Assembly: GCA_032622095.1 (NCBI GenBank)
Contig: CP136068.1
Coordinates: 133,927,989-133,991,988, forward strand
From: Siphonodentalium dalli
Taxonomy: Eukaryota > Mollusca > Scaphopoda > Gadilida > Siphonodentaliidae
Direction: 5' to 3'
Length of the DNA stretch: 64,000 nt
A program made the position numbers and the translations under genes. The stretch's first letter is position 1, and every line of letters begins with the position of its first letter. The notes beneath the pieces were generated by a model. It made no database searches. It was not told where the DNA came from and saw nothing but the letters and a program-made list of their open reading frames with translations. Shown here piece after piece: positions 35,820 to 46,900 of this stretch.

Positions 35820-38164
35820 ATCATAGATGAGGATAATAGGTATACACGGAGTTATTGTATGGTCATGAATGATGTGTGGATATATAGGGAGTGCCCTGTT
35901 GGTAACGGTGGGACGTATATTTATATAAGTTGTGGATGTGTTATCATTGGTGGTATATGGGGAGTAGATTTATTATCATGGATGGCGTGTATGAGTATGT
36001 CAAGTATGGCACTTATGAGTGGTCGTATGTGCGGATATTGGTATATCTGGAAGGGATATCACCATTGGTGATGTGCATATGGATACCTGAATTGACTCTA
36101 TGGGCATGTGTATGGCGAATATGTATGCATGTAGTGGCTGTATGGTCCATGGTGAGGTGAATATGTATACAATGAGTGACTGTATGATCGTGAATATGTA
36201 TACATAGAGTGACTATATGGTCATGTGTCGGGTGTAGGTGTATACCTGGTGTTCATGCATGGTGACTCGTGGCTGTATCGTCATTTGTGGTATGTACGGG
36301 TATAACCAAGTATGGCTGTATGCTCAGGTGTACTAGTACATGTACGTGTATAAAGTGGATGAATGTGTTGTCATTTTTGTGGTGTTTATGTACATATGTA
36401 GTGACTGGGGTAATGGGTGTGTTGTACATGTGTACCTTGGGCGGCTATCGCTTTCCACAATAACTCAAGGATATGTTAATCAATAGAGATGTCATGTCAT
36501 ATCGTGGAAAGCGATAGCCACCCATTATCACACAGTCATTACATATATACATAAACACCACAGACATAACAATATAGTGACCCACTGTATACATGTACAC
36601 CTGACCCATGACCACGGATGACCATACAGTCACGCGTCACAATGCAGACACACCGGGTATACTCCTAAACATGACACATAACCATATAGTCACTCCTTGT
36701 ATACCAATTCATCTCACCATTGGCCATAAGGTCATCATCCCTGTATACATATTCTCCAAACGCATGGTCAAATATACAATCAATATATACATCAACACCA
36801 CAACAATGACCATAAAGTCACTCCGGTATACATATGCACATCACCAATGGCCATATAGCCACTCGCTCCATACACATACCCTCACCCATGTTACCTGGTA
36901 TACTCCTTCACCTGACCTATGGCCATATAGTCACCCCGTGTGTATCTATTCAAAACATTCATACACGATCATGGTCAATCCTTGTATACATATTCACTTA
37001 AACATTGGCCATGTCAATCCCTGTATCCCTATGTGTCACACCATAGCCGAATAGCCACTCAAGATATACTAATAGTCACTCCATGTATGCATATGCACCT
37101 CATCCATGGCCATATAGCCACTCGCTATATACACATATCCCTCGCCCATGACAATAAAGCAACACGTGTGTGTACTGGTATAACCTACACATGACGATAC
37201 CGACACGAGTCACCAAACAGGAACACCAGGTACATGTATACTCATACGCCTGTCACCCCCTGTATAGATGTTCATTACATTTATGATCATACAGTCACTA
37301 CGTGTATACCTACATGTAATCATTTCACCGTTAACCACACGGTCACTACCTGTATACCTATTCGACACTTATAGTCATATAACCACTTGATATACATATG
37401 CAGCCCACCCTAGACCATAAATTCACTCCAGGTATACATGTAAACCTTACTAATGGCCATTCAGCCCTTCCATATATACAAAAAACCCGCACATACGACC
37501 ACTCAAACAATCCATACTTGCGTATACACCTCACACATGACGATTCAGCAATTCACTGTATAATCATACACGCCATCCATGATAATACAGCTAAGCCGTA
37601 TACACCCACCAATGATAATACATCCACGAGATATATAAATATACATCCCACCCGATACCACAAGGACACTCTCTATGTACCCACACGCTCGATAATGTCC
37701 ACTCCACTCGATAAACTCCAGGTATTCATATTCAATCATGACCGTACAGTCATTCCATGTATACCTATACACATTACCCGTAACCATAAAATCACTACCT
37801 ATTTATCCACACACCCCATCCATGATCATACATACAGCGCATGTACATCCCACCCATGACCTTACAGTCACTCCATATATACATAATCAACACATAGATG
37901 ACCATGTAGCTATATCCATACACCACACAAATGACCATACAGACACACCGGGTGCACCCGTACTGGATATACACAATCATACACCATACAGTCACTCCAT
38001 GCATACCGATTCACCTCACATCTGACCACGACCTCTCCCTGTATACCTAGATGCATCTTACCATTGACTCATAACCATATAGTCACTCATTATATACCTA
38101 CTCACATCGGTCATGACATACAATAACTCCCTGTATACCTATTCACCTCACATATGATCACAGC
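35820..38164. repeat. ~42-bp minisatellite in two opposed orientations
   Basis: Approximate unit: GACCATATAGTCACTCC, then TGTATACCTATTCACCTCAC and CAT. From ~36,527 to 38,164 units read in this orientation (about 39 units). From 35,820 to ~36,438 they read as the reverse complement (about 15 units). Units are strongly diverged. The orientation flips at the hairpin 36,439-36,523. Long open frames rich in His/Thr/Tyr arise from the repeat and are not genes. Confidence 0.8.
36439..36523. repeat. Hairpin at the minisatellite switch point
   Basis: A 20-bp arm (36,439-36,458) and its inverse (36,504-36,523) match at 19 of 20 positions around a 45-nt loop. The core of the arm is GGCTATCGCTTTCCAC. 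It sits exactly where the minisatellite reverses orientation. Confidence 0.8.
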
Positions 38165-39978
38165 GTAACTCCCTGGCTATGATCTTGGCATCCACACTGT
38201 ATCCTGTTGACATTTTTTTTATCATAATGAACATAATAGCCAAAGATTATGGTCTGTCTCAAAGTTCTGCCCATTTCCTTTCAATAAATATGGCCAAAAT
38301 CACAAAAGAGGTTCTCGGCAAAATTACATACTTTAAAATGAATTTGTCATGCCCCATACGGAAATGGGACAACTGGGAATAGAACATGTAGTTGTCAGTT
38401 AATTAACTAACATGTATAATAACCAACTGAGTCACAATTTGCTACATTTTCGGATAATGCAGAGAATGTTCGGGATATATGTAAAAAATTAGAATTTTAC
38501 ATTTTGGAAGCCATCTTGATCTATAAACACTGTAGTGTGACACATTTAAGATAGACCAAAACAATAAACACCTTTCAATCCAAAGATAGTTATATTTTAC
38601 CATAAAAAATGGTCCAAACCTGAAAACTGAATTTTTGCCAATATTTATGTCAAGCTTAAAAGTCCAATATTTTTGACGATGTCAGTGGTGAAAATAGTAA
38701 CAATTAACCATGGTGCATCAGACATGTTAGTATTCAATGTATAGAATGCAGAATAGCCCATTTTATACATCAACACAACTTGTAAGCGATTGCAAGACAT
38801 GCTGGTGTAATATTTACCATTTTCCATATTTGGCGGCCATATTGAGCCAAAGTAAGACTTTTGGTTCCAGTGATTTGGAATATTCATAGATAATGATATG
38901 CCTCACTTACATTACAAAGTTCGGTTCAGTTCATGTTGAAATATGAATAGAATCCCAATTGTAATTTTTTGTGAAATTTTATACCGCATTCTGTACAATC
39001 GAATATTTGAGGGATCGGAAGGGGTTAGGACCCCAATAATTGCATATTTAATTGCTCCAATGATCAGTTAATATACAAAACACAAAATAAAGTTGCATTA
39101 CTCAACCAGTTCCAAACAGCATGAATTGATCTAGAAGATATTTGTGAACAAATGTCATATTTTCAACTTCCGGCGGCCATTTTGGTGGGCATCTTGCATG
39201 GTGAGTTTCAATTTTGGACCAAAAAAGTGTCATTATTTCTTAGCTTCACGAAAATATATACATTTGTATACATTTTACTACATTTTCCGCTATAATTTTC
39301 ATAAAACTGGCTCACTTATAGTTCTAGAAAATGGATCGGGTTGGGGGGGGGGGGTGGGTAACAGGTCTCGTTCTTATCAGAAAACGACATGAATATATAT
39401 GTCTTAAGTTGATCGTATCGATTTATGGATGTATTTGTTGTAATAGTGCAACGTTCCAGGGGTGTACGCACATACACACACGTTGGACGAATGCATTCAT
39501 GTAAATAAAAGTGATTTTTTACGTTTTGGGGGTGACCCGATGACCCCCTTCTTATCTTAAAACCCCAGGAAAAGTTGCTTCTTAAGTTGTGTTTTTATAA
39601 TTAGTATATATGAAAGTACTTTGAGACCAAAAATTATGGATGTACGCGAAAGAGTAAAAAAAAAGTGAAAAATCACGTTTTGGGGTTCAGCATGGGACCC
39701 CCTTTCTTATGTGAAAACCCCAGGAAAATCCCTTTCTTAAGTTGTGTTTTCTTTATCAGTACACTTAGGAGTATCATCAAACCAAAATTCATCGATGTAC
39801 GCGGAAGTGTAAATAGAAGTGATTTTTGGCCCTTTTTGGGGTTCAGCGGCCCCTAAACCCCAGGAATGCGCAACTTAAGAAATCGGTTTTTCAGAATGTT
39901 CCTTAATTGGTACCAACTTTAGGGGGTCAAACCTTTTGTACGCAAAAGTGTAAATGGAACATATGCGGGCTCCCCAAC

Positions 39979-40622
39979 TATATGATGTCAATGAAGGTCT
40001 TTGAGACTATGGAGAATGTGTGTCAGATTAAGGACAAATCAATGATCTTTGGAGGGATGCAAGTTATTTTCTGCGGCGACTTTGCACAATTACCTCCTGT
40101 CAAAAATACCCTATATTTTGACGATGGGAAATATTGCTTCGAATCACCTATATTTGACTCTGTGTTCCCAAATAAAGTTTTCTGTGAGACTCGACGAGAT
40201 GCAGCTGATTCAAGCTGTGAAAGACCTGTCTGGGGTGTCTGCATGTGTCTCAGAATCTACGATAAATTTTATTCGATCGCTGTCCAGACACATGTCAGAA
40301 GATAGGCACAAAGAAAGTATTAAACTTTTCGCCACAAATCAACTTGTGGACGATTTCAACCGGAGCAGAATCCTTTAAGAACCAGGTGAAATATTTGAAT
40401 TGATTTCTTCGGATTCCGGTTCGAAGAAACATCTAGACTGCCTTTTAGCACCAAAAAGGTTATGGCTAAAATGTAATTCTCCAGTAATCATGCTATGGAA
40501 TCTCAGTGACACATTGGTTAATAGGAGCATAGGACGAGTGGTGTCCATAAACAAAGACTTTGTGCAGGTATTCTTTCCGAATACTGGAGCTACCATTGAC
40601 ATCAGAAGGATTTTATTTCCAG
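39979..40622 (+). pseudogene. PIF1-like helicase, exon with motif III (disabled)
   Basis: Resumes the helicase frame after the foldback insertion: MKVFETMENVCQIKDK, then motif III MQVIFCGDFAQLPPV. A frameshift near 40,190 moves to a second frame (RLDEMQLIQAVKDLS ... ESTINFIRSLSR ... FATNQLVDDFNR). An in-frame TAA lies at 40,376. The frame then continues through SPVIMLWNLSDTLVNRSIG, the part preceding motif V in PIF1-type helicases. A donor (CAG|GTATGT) follows 40,622 in phase 1. Confidence 0.82.
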
Positions 40623-41599
40623 GTATGTATAAATTATCTATATTTTAAATTTATGTTTAAGCCCCATTCACACTACTGCTATGCTTTCGATACGATTGTT
40701 ATATTCAGGCTGCATCATTGCAATTGCTACAATACCATTATCGAGTAATCGCGCCTACACATATACATGTGTACTCATCATTGTTCCTGACAGCAGGTAT
40801 ATGCTCATTGAAATAAGACTGTCGGCAGTGCACTGGCTATCTGTACAATTGATGTGAGGTTGTTCCATGATGGTACATGTAGTTATCAAAACATGAACTA
40901 TATAAACATGTAGACACTTCAAGACTTGCGAGATTATGCATGAGCTGCAAAATGTATGACAGGTACGTGTATATGGTACTAGTACCACACAAAAAACTGA
41001 TGTTTTGCCCCTGCTGACAATTTGCATGCCGAGCACAGATAGTCAATGAACGAATATTCGTGACAGCCTTAATATACCGTATATACAGTTACATCAAGAT
41101 ATATTTGGCACACAAGAGTTACAGTACATGTACATACCGTTCATATACGAGTACCGTTAGTTGTACATGTTTATTTAATTTCATCTGACAAGACATGTCT
41201 GACTGGTACTAGTACATGTTACAATAACAACACAACACTCATTTACGGCCCATTCTGTTTTGGACCAGATTTTTTTGCTCGTGTTATTTCAATTTCCGGT
41301 TTGTGGTGACTTTCAGAAATTCGCTATTGGCATAATGATACCTCTTGTATAGTAAAGGCATGGGGAATTGTGTTAGAAAATAAACATCTGCAGGCATGGA
41401 AATCACAGAAATAAATTGAACAACACAATTGCAGTACAGATGATACACGAACGGTACAATGTAATGCAATATCATTTACATACAGGCTTTAAGATTCGAC
41501 GAGAATCACCAAATATATTATCGTAATGATTCTCACAAAACTTATCAATTTTCAATGCTTTATGACTAACTTGATTCAGCATTTGATTCTCGCAAAATT

Positions 41600-41970
41600 A
41601 AAGACATATTATGGACTTGTTTGAGTGCTCAGGTGCCATGCCACCCTGGTGAATGTAGCATTCTTCTAACATCACCGACAATTGCAAAATTGACCATACG
41701 GTATACCACTCCATAGAAAACATCGTCTCAACTACACTCAATTGTAAATATTTACATCTCGACTTGGGACACAACTATTGACGATAAACTAACACAAATG
41801 ATTTCGACATTGAGAGTCATTGTTAATTAATATATAAGTACATTTATGTCAGTGTGTGGTGTCAATTTGGATTACTATTCATAAAAGTAACAACTTTGAG
41901 CAAGATTATTCTCTATTTCTAATTGATCACCTACCAGTGTGTTTCACATCACTTCAAATGTATTTTGAAC
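41600..41970 (+). repeat. Direct repeat block, first intron copy (partner 43,068-43,465)
   Basis: Shares in order AAAGACATAT, GAATGTAGCATTCT, CCACTCCATAGAAAACATCG and CGATAAACTA, and a GTGTTTCACATCACTT end, with 43,068-43,465. Roughly one base in five differs. The second copy runs up to the acceptor of the exon at 43,476; the first lies in the preceding intron. Confidence 0.75.
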
Positions 41971-42324
41971 CCTGTACATGTATATATTATCTGATACATG
42001 GTGATAACGAGTTTTGTATTTTACTTGTGTTTTTTTTATTTTTATGACAGATCTGTTAAACATGTAATTAGAGCTATTAAAGTTAAAATAATTCATAAAA
42101 AGTGTTATTGAGGGAGAATTATGTTATATCATATTATAATGACATTGGGTACACACACACATGTCAGTTTAGAGTAAATAAATTGTAACAAAAATTTTGA
42201 AATTTGTTGACATTCATGTTATTTATACTACTATTGGTACATGTACGCTAAAGACTAAAGTCTTTGTCGCTTCAATTAATCACTTTTATTTGACCATATA
42301 CATGTACCGGTCAGCCCAACACAT

Positions 42325-42432
42325 ACATGTAGGCCCCCTGGTGTGATACCACCACTACCTGTATATACATGTATACCAATACTAGTATACATGTATATAC
42401 TTGTAGTGGTGGTATACCACCAATGAATCTAT
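42325..42432. repeat. End-palindrome element, degenerate copy
   Basis: Holds CCCCTGGTGTGATACCACCA and a partial inverse TACTTGTAGTGGTGGTATAC, with an expanded TACATGTATA centre. Matches the termini of the 24-kb unit. Confidence 0.65.
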
Positions 42433-42543
42433 GGCCCATCGATATCACTGTGACATGTAGTCTCATACATGTATGTGGTAGGGATGACTTGATGTACATT
42501 GTATGATTTGTATTTGAGTTTTAATACCCATATTATTTTTCAG

Positions 42544-42649
42544 TCTTCAGTCCACAAGATGGTGTGAATTTAGCAGTAAGGGTGCAATTCCCCATCAAAT
42601 TGGCCTATACGTTGACAGTCCATACAGCTCAAGGACTGTCTCTAGACAA
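42544..42649 (+). CDS. PIF1-like helicase, exon with motif V
   Basis: A 106-nt exon between a pyrimidine-rich acceptor (TTTTTCAG) and the donor AA|GTAAGT. Entered in phase 1 and left in phase 2, it reads VFSPQDGVNLAVRVQFPIKL and then AYTLTVHTAQGLSLD, the PIF1 motif V (Thr-x-His-x-x-Gln-Gly). No defect is visible within this exon, but the gene as a whole is broken upstream. Confidence 0.85.
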
Positions 42650-43067
42650 GTAAGTAAAGTTCGCACGTTTAATTTCTTGTTTCTGGTTTCTAGATGTACT
42701 TGCATCCCGTGGATGCATGTATTGTTTTAATACTTTTACATGTTTACTAGCACATGCATTTATAAATAAATGCGTGTATGATGTATCACTTTCAGTTTTA
42801 TCATAGTTTATCTTTTTTCGACGTTTTCAGACTTTTCCACATGCTTTTACATGTACTATTATGTGTAGCGTACATACATATTTACTCCCAAAATTACAAA
42901 TGGACTGCATGTGTGCATTATATATGTCGGATCCAAGCCATGTTGACATACATGTACATGTATGTTGAATTATTTTGAAAAGCAAAATAAGTATTATTTG
43001 GTATATTGTTAAAAGTTTTGTTTTGGACATGTATTTTCAATCACATGTACATGTATTTATGTATTTA

Positions 43068-43465
43068 AAGACATATCATGTACTTGTTCGGGTGCGCAAA
43101 ACTGATAAGCTACTAGTAGTATTCAGGTGCTATGCCAACTGGATGAATGTAGCATTCTACTAACATCGCCGAAAATTTCAAGCAAATCGACCGTACCACT
43201 CCATAGAAAACATCGTCTGAACTATGCTCATTTGTAAATATTTATTTCTCGATTCTGGACGCATCTATCGGCGATAAACTAGCGAAAATGATTTCGCCAT
43301 CGAGAGTCATTGCATTTAATATTATATAAGAATGACGGTGTGTGTTGTCAAAGTGCATATACCATTTAAATTTTCTAAAAATAACCACCTTGAGTAAGAT
43401 TATGCTCCTTTTCTATGTGATCACCCGACCGGAGTGTTTCACATCACTTAAAGTGTATGCATGTT
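43068..43465 (+). repeat. Direct repeat block, second intron copy
   Basis: Partner of 41,600-41,970. It occupies most of the 826-bp intron between the motif V and motif VI exons and ends 10 bp before the acceptor. Confidence 0.75.
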
Positions 43466-43475
43466 ATAATTTCAG

Positions 43476-43673
43476 TGTTGAGATTGATTGCCGACAAATG
43501 TACTACCCTGGGCAAATTGCTGTGGCTATTGGAAGGGCTAAAAAGAGTTCTGGTCTGCGTGTGGTAAATTTTGATCCAAATGGAGTGAGCAGACAACCAA
43601 ATCAAGTACTGACATTTTTAAGCTCTGGATCACAGGATGCAGATACTGAATTGTCATGTTGCTATGGATCAAG
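43476..43673 (+). CDS. PIF1-like helicase, exon with motif VI
   Basis: Acceptor ATAATTTCAG, phase 2, giving an Asn codon across the junction, then VEIDCRQMYYPGQIAVAIGR and AKKSSGLRVVNFDPNG. The V-A-x-x-R-A-K-x-x-x-G-L pattern is helicase motif VI with the arginine finger. It ends phase 2 at AG|GTATTT. The next compatible acceptor I can see is at 50,173. Confidence 0.85.
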
Positions 43674-43694
43674 GTATTTAATATAATAATGCTC

Positions 43695-43820
43695 TGTTAA
43701 TCCTTTGGTAATGGGAGCTTCGCTGATGCAGCATTAAAGACCCTGCGTCAGTGCATTCTCGTATACCTCTACATGTATAATTTCGAAAAATTTCAGGAAG
43801 CTCCAGCCATGAAAGGGTTA
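43695..43820. repeat. Small MITE-like element, CCCTTTCATG-type ends
   Basis: The ends TAATCCTTTGGTAATGGGAG and its degenerate inverse (AGCTCCAGCCATGAAAGGGT) flank ~125 bp. The same end sequence borders 49,540-49,805. No coding capacity. Confidence 0.6.
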
Positions 43821-44276
43821 ATTATCAATTTGTATTAAATTACAATACATGTAAGACATATATACAGTGAAGATTGTCTATCCTTAACTGTTTGGTATTT
43901 ATGGCTCCAAGTAAAATGCCACCATGGTTGCAATATAGTGTCCATTGTTTGAATATGCTATTATTCAGAACTTAAATACTGATACGGATAACCCAATATT
44001 AAACATTCATTGCTGGTACATGTATGTGCTTCGTATTTTATTTATTTGTTATGCAAATTTGCGTTGGAAGTGATTAAATGGACACATATTATGTGGGCTT
44101 TCACCAATTGTTATCTGTTTCCATAAAACTATATTTCAACTATTTTAACATTCAGCAAATCTATACCACAAAAATATGTTACTTACGGATTGTAGGATAT
44201 AATACAAATATCTACGATATTTGGGTAAATCTTCACGGATTAAATCATGTTTTATGCGCATCTAAATACATTGTTT

Positions 44277-44320
44277 GCCGATAGCGGTATCTTGAGTTCA
44301 ACAGCTGACACCGCTATCGG
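44277..44320. repeat. Perfect 11-bp stem hairpin
   Basis: CCGATAGCGGT (44,279-44,289) is inverted at 44,310-44,320 around a 20-nt loop. It lies in intronic sequence. No function is assigned. Confidence 0.6.
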
Positions 44321-44647
44321 TGTGACATTGCAGTTCAGGGGAAACAAATTTCAGACACCTCATTGTTGTTGTATATTTTGTTTTATACAAGTTTCATTGA
44401 AGCTCAGCAGCAGTATAAATCCAAATTTTCACTGACACCTCCCCGCCCATTTAACTTGTCCGGGACTGAATCAGAACAATACACAGGCATGCAAGTATTA
44501 TTGCAATCGTCAAAATCTGCACCATGTGTTCACTTCATCCAAAAAAAATTCAGCCAATTCAAAGCAGCACATACATTTAATAATACAGTGATAGCAATAC
44601 CACGATTTTGTATCTCATAGTGTCACACTTTGCTTAAGATACATGTA

Positions 44648-44870
44648 ATGACCACAGTTACAGTTGGATGATTAAGTCCAATGTTTGCAAACAAATTGGT
44701 ACATGTACATGACCAGCTGTTCACCCATTGAATTCTTAACAAAGTGCAAAGTCAGATCAAGTCTAACCACAGTTACATTTGGATGATTAAGTTGAATGCT
44801 TGCAAACAAATTGGTACATGGATATTACCAACTGTTTCCCCATTGAACTCATAAACAAACACTATCAGCT
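44648..44870 (+). repeat. Two-unit tandem duplication (~114-bp unit)
   Basis: The units begin ACCACAGTTACAGTTGGATG and ACCACAGTTACATTTGGATG and run in parallel through GCAAACAAATTGGTACATG to a CCATTGAA word. Divergence is moderate. Non-coding. The surrounding 43,821-45,690 shows no other structure. Confidence 0.7.
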
Positions 44871-45694
44871 TCAAACTATCAATCTTGTCGGTCCACAACA
44901 GCTTTGTATATCGGTTGGGTTGATGCTGTTTTACGTGTGGAGCCTAGGCATTTACATACACCACTGAATGTGATTAATCATCTGACATGTCACATGTCTG
45001 TGATTAATCTGTTTTGATATATCATTTACCAAGATAGGAAAAGTTACAATGCTGATGCGATTGTTTAATTTATTGTTTACATGCATTTGCTGATAGCGCG
45101 ACAAATCAAAATTCTCTGGAAAACAAAGCTTTGCTTACTTATAAATCTCATTGCTTTGACATTTAACGGAGCTCTGATATATGATGCTTGTTTTATATCA
45201 TCTTGCTAGGCTGCCCTATTCATGTACACAAAGCTTTGGCCTAATCCGAAACACACAAGATAACTCCTGCCCACGATTATGGATGTAAAGTCAGTTATAG
45301 AAGAGTAACGGGTTGGGACTCTGTACAAAACACCATCATACCAACCGATATCCCAAGACCGAGACTTGGTCTACTTCAAAGTGTTGTCTCCACAATAGTG
45401 GTGCGTATACATGTATACCGGTACTAAACACCTAAAAAAAGTAAGTTCCCCCTCATTTAATACCCAATATCTATGTTGTTCATCAGATCTTTTGAAATAT
45501 TTAACGAATTAAGAGCATGATAAATGCAGCACATTATGGCAGTTATTATCCTGATGGTTTTCTAACGCTTCAAAATGGGGCAGTCTTGAAAATTAGAATT
45601 GTATCGTATTCGGTGAAAAAAAAAACCATTATAGAAGCATCATACATGTATACATTACGGAGGTGCTTGCATCCAACAAATTTAAGGCTATAAC

Positions 45695-45768
45695 CACATG
45701 TCTCCTGGTGCGATACCACCACTACAAGTAATTACTTGTAGCGGTGGTATCGCACCAGGGGACCTGTG
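45695..45768. repeat. End-palindrome element, 74 bp
   Basis: CACATGTCTCCTGGTGCGAT ... and its inverse, ending ACCAGGGGACCTGTG. It is flanked by a 7-bp direct repeat GGCTATA (45,686-45,692 and 45,771-45,777), two bases away from the palindrome on each side. The half sequence equals the outermost part of the 24-kb unit's TIR. Confidence 0.8.
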
Positions 45769-46327
45769 GTGGCTATAGCCATATAGTCCATCATATAGGC
45801 AGGGATCCTTTCGAGTACATTCAGTTGACCAGATATGGGGGTGGTTAAAAAAAGTGCCCATAAATTCACAGAGTGACACCTGGTTCATTTCAGTACAATC
45901 CCACGCAGTAATTAGGCAGGTGACAGTAAACTGTTAGCAAACACTGATTAGTGGTCACACAATTAACCCATCAACATGCCATTATGTTAAGTGTTAAATT
46001 TGAAAGTGTGATTTAAAAAAAATGTGAATTTCTTTCATTAATACTTATATCAAATTATTATTCACAAGGAGGCAGGTATTTATATATATTGGATTTCCTT
46101 GTTCAACAAAGACACTAAATACTTAACTTCCAGAATATTATGCATTTACCAATGTTTTCAATTCGTTAAAAATATCAATACGGTCGCGTGAATTACATAC
46201 CGTAGGAGAAACAGGGTATTATATGAGAGGGGGGGCTTAATTTGTTTTCGATGTGTTTATATTCAGTTTGTATATATGTTACTGTTAGATATCTGTATTG
46301 CAAGAAAACATGACTGTTTGCTCCGAA

Positions 46328-46813
46328 GCCACACCAATTTAATAGCCTGGTTTACCAACATGTTGAGGAAAAATTATCTGAATAAATATCTAAAAAGTAT
46401 TTTTAAAAATGGAAAAAACAAAAAAATTCTGTTAAAAAAAAAGGAGTTTAATTTTGAGAATTTTTATTATTGAAGAATACAAAATTAAATTTTTAAAAGA
46501 AATTGAATCGATCACGAATTCTTATTAAACTTGTTTTTATTTAAATTGAAATTTGAACAAAAAAATAAGATATAAATTGAAAACAAGAATTACGCTCAAC
46601 AGGCCCCCTGTGAATCAGACCGAGGGCTCCCCTGGTGCGATACTGCCAATACGAGTATATACCTGTGCTTCAAAATGGAGCCAGACCATTCGGGGGTTTT
46701 ACACTTTGTTGCGTCTTTACAAACCACTTCTGAAGTTTTTTGTTTGTTTTTTTTTGCAAATTTGGGGGAAAAGTTGTACATGTTCGTAAACCAGGTTATT
46801 AAATTGGTGTGGC
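46328..46813. repeat. Element with ~36-bp terminal inverted repeats
   Basis: GCCACACCAATTTAATAGCC continues for ~36 bp and returns inverted at 46,778-46,813 with two mismatches. The ~490-bp unit is A/T-rich, carries no gene, and contains a half copy of the end-palindrome at 46,625-46,666. Confidence 0.7.
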
Positions 46814-46900
46814 TTGATGTAAGATAGATGTATTTAAAGGAGGACATGTCACATGGAATTACTGCATCTTGTAATCTGGTTAAAATTTAAATGAGGGAAT

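Larger units (their letters stand above)
33927..39978. mobile_element. 6-kb foldback element inserted in the helicase gene
   Basis: Ends GTTAGGGAGCCCGCATATG and its near-perfect inverse (39,957-39,978), flanked by TATATTA / TATATGA, an imperfect 7-bp target duplication. The inverted arms run ~1.85 kb (33,927-35,815 and 38,165-39,978). They contain three or four ~155-bp tandem units near their outer ends (each with CCTGGGGTTT and TTACACTTYCGCGTACAT words) and AATGGCCGCC-type motifs further in. The loop is a ~42-bp minisatellite. The open frames in the arms (for example 39,665-39,856) are repeat by-products. No transposase is encoded, so the element is non-autonomous. Confidence 0.88.
40623..42543 (+). 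other. Intron of the helicase gene
   Basis: AT-rich, full of TACATGTA-type microsatellite. Contains the first of two related ~380-bp blocks (41,600-41,970) and a degenerate end-palindrome (42,325-42,432). Ends with a pyrimidine tract and CAG before 42,544. No gene seen. Confidence 0.6.

Noticed and set aside
36608-37859. Open frames rich in His/Thr/Tyr over 36.6-38.0 kb as genes
   Set aside because: They arise from the minisatellite, overlap in several frames and lie in the loop of a foldback element.
36527-38164. CRISPR-like regular repeat array
   Set aside because: Units are ~42 bp, directly adjacent and strongly diverged, without constant repeats separated by unique spacers. It is a minisatellite in animal DNA.
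39665-39856. Open frame MKNHVLGFSMGPPFL as a small gene
   Set aside because: The same frame recurs at 34,049-34,240 on the other strand because both lie in the inverted arms of the 6-kb foldback. It reads repeat sequence.
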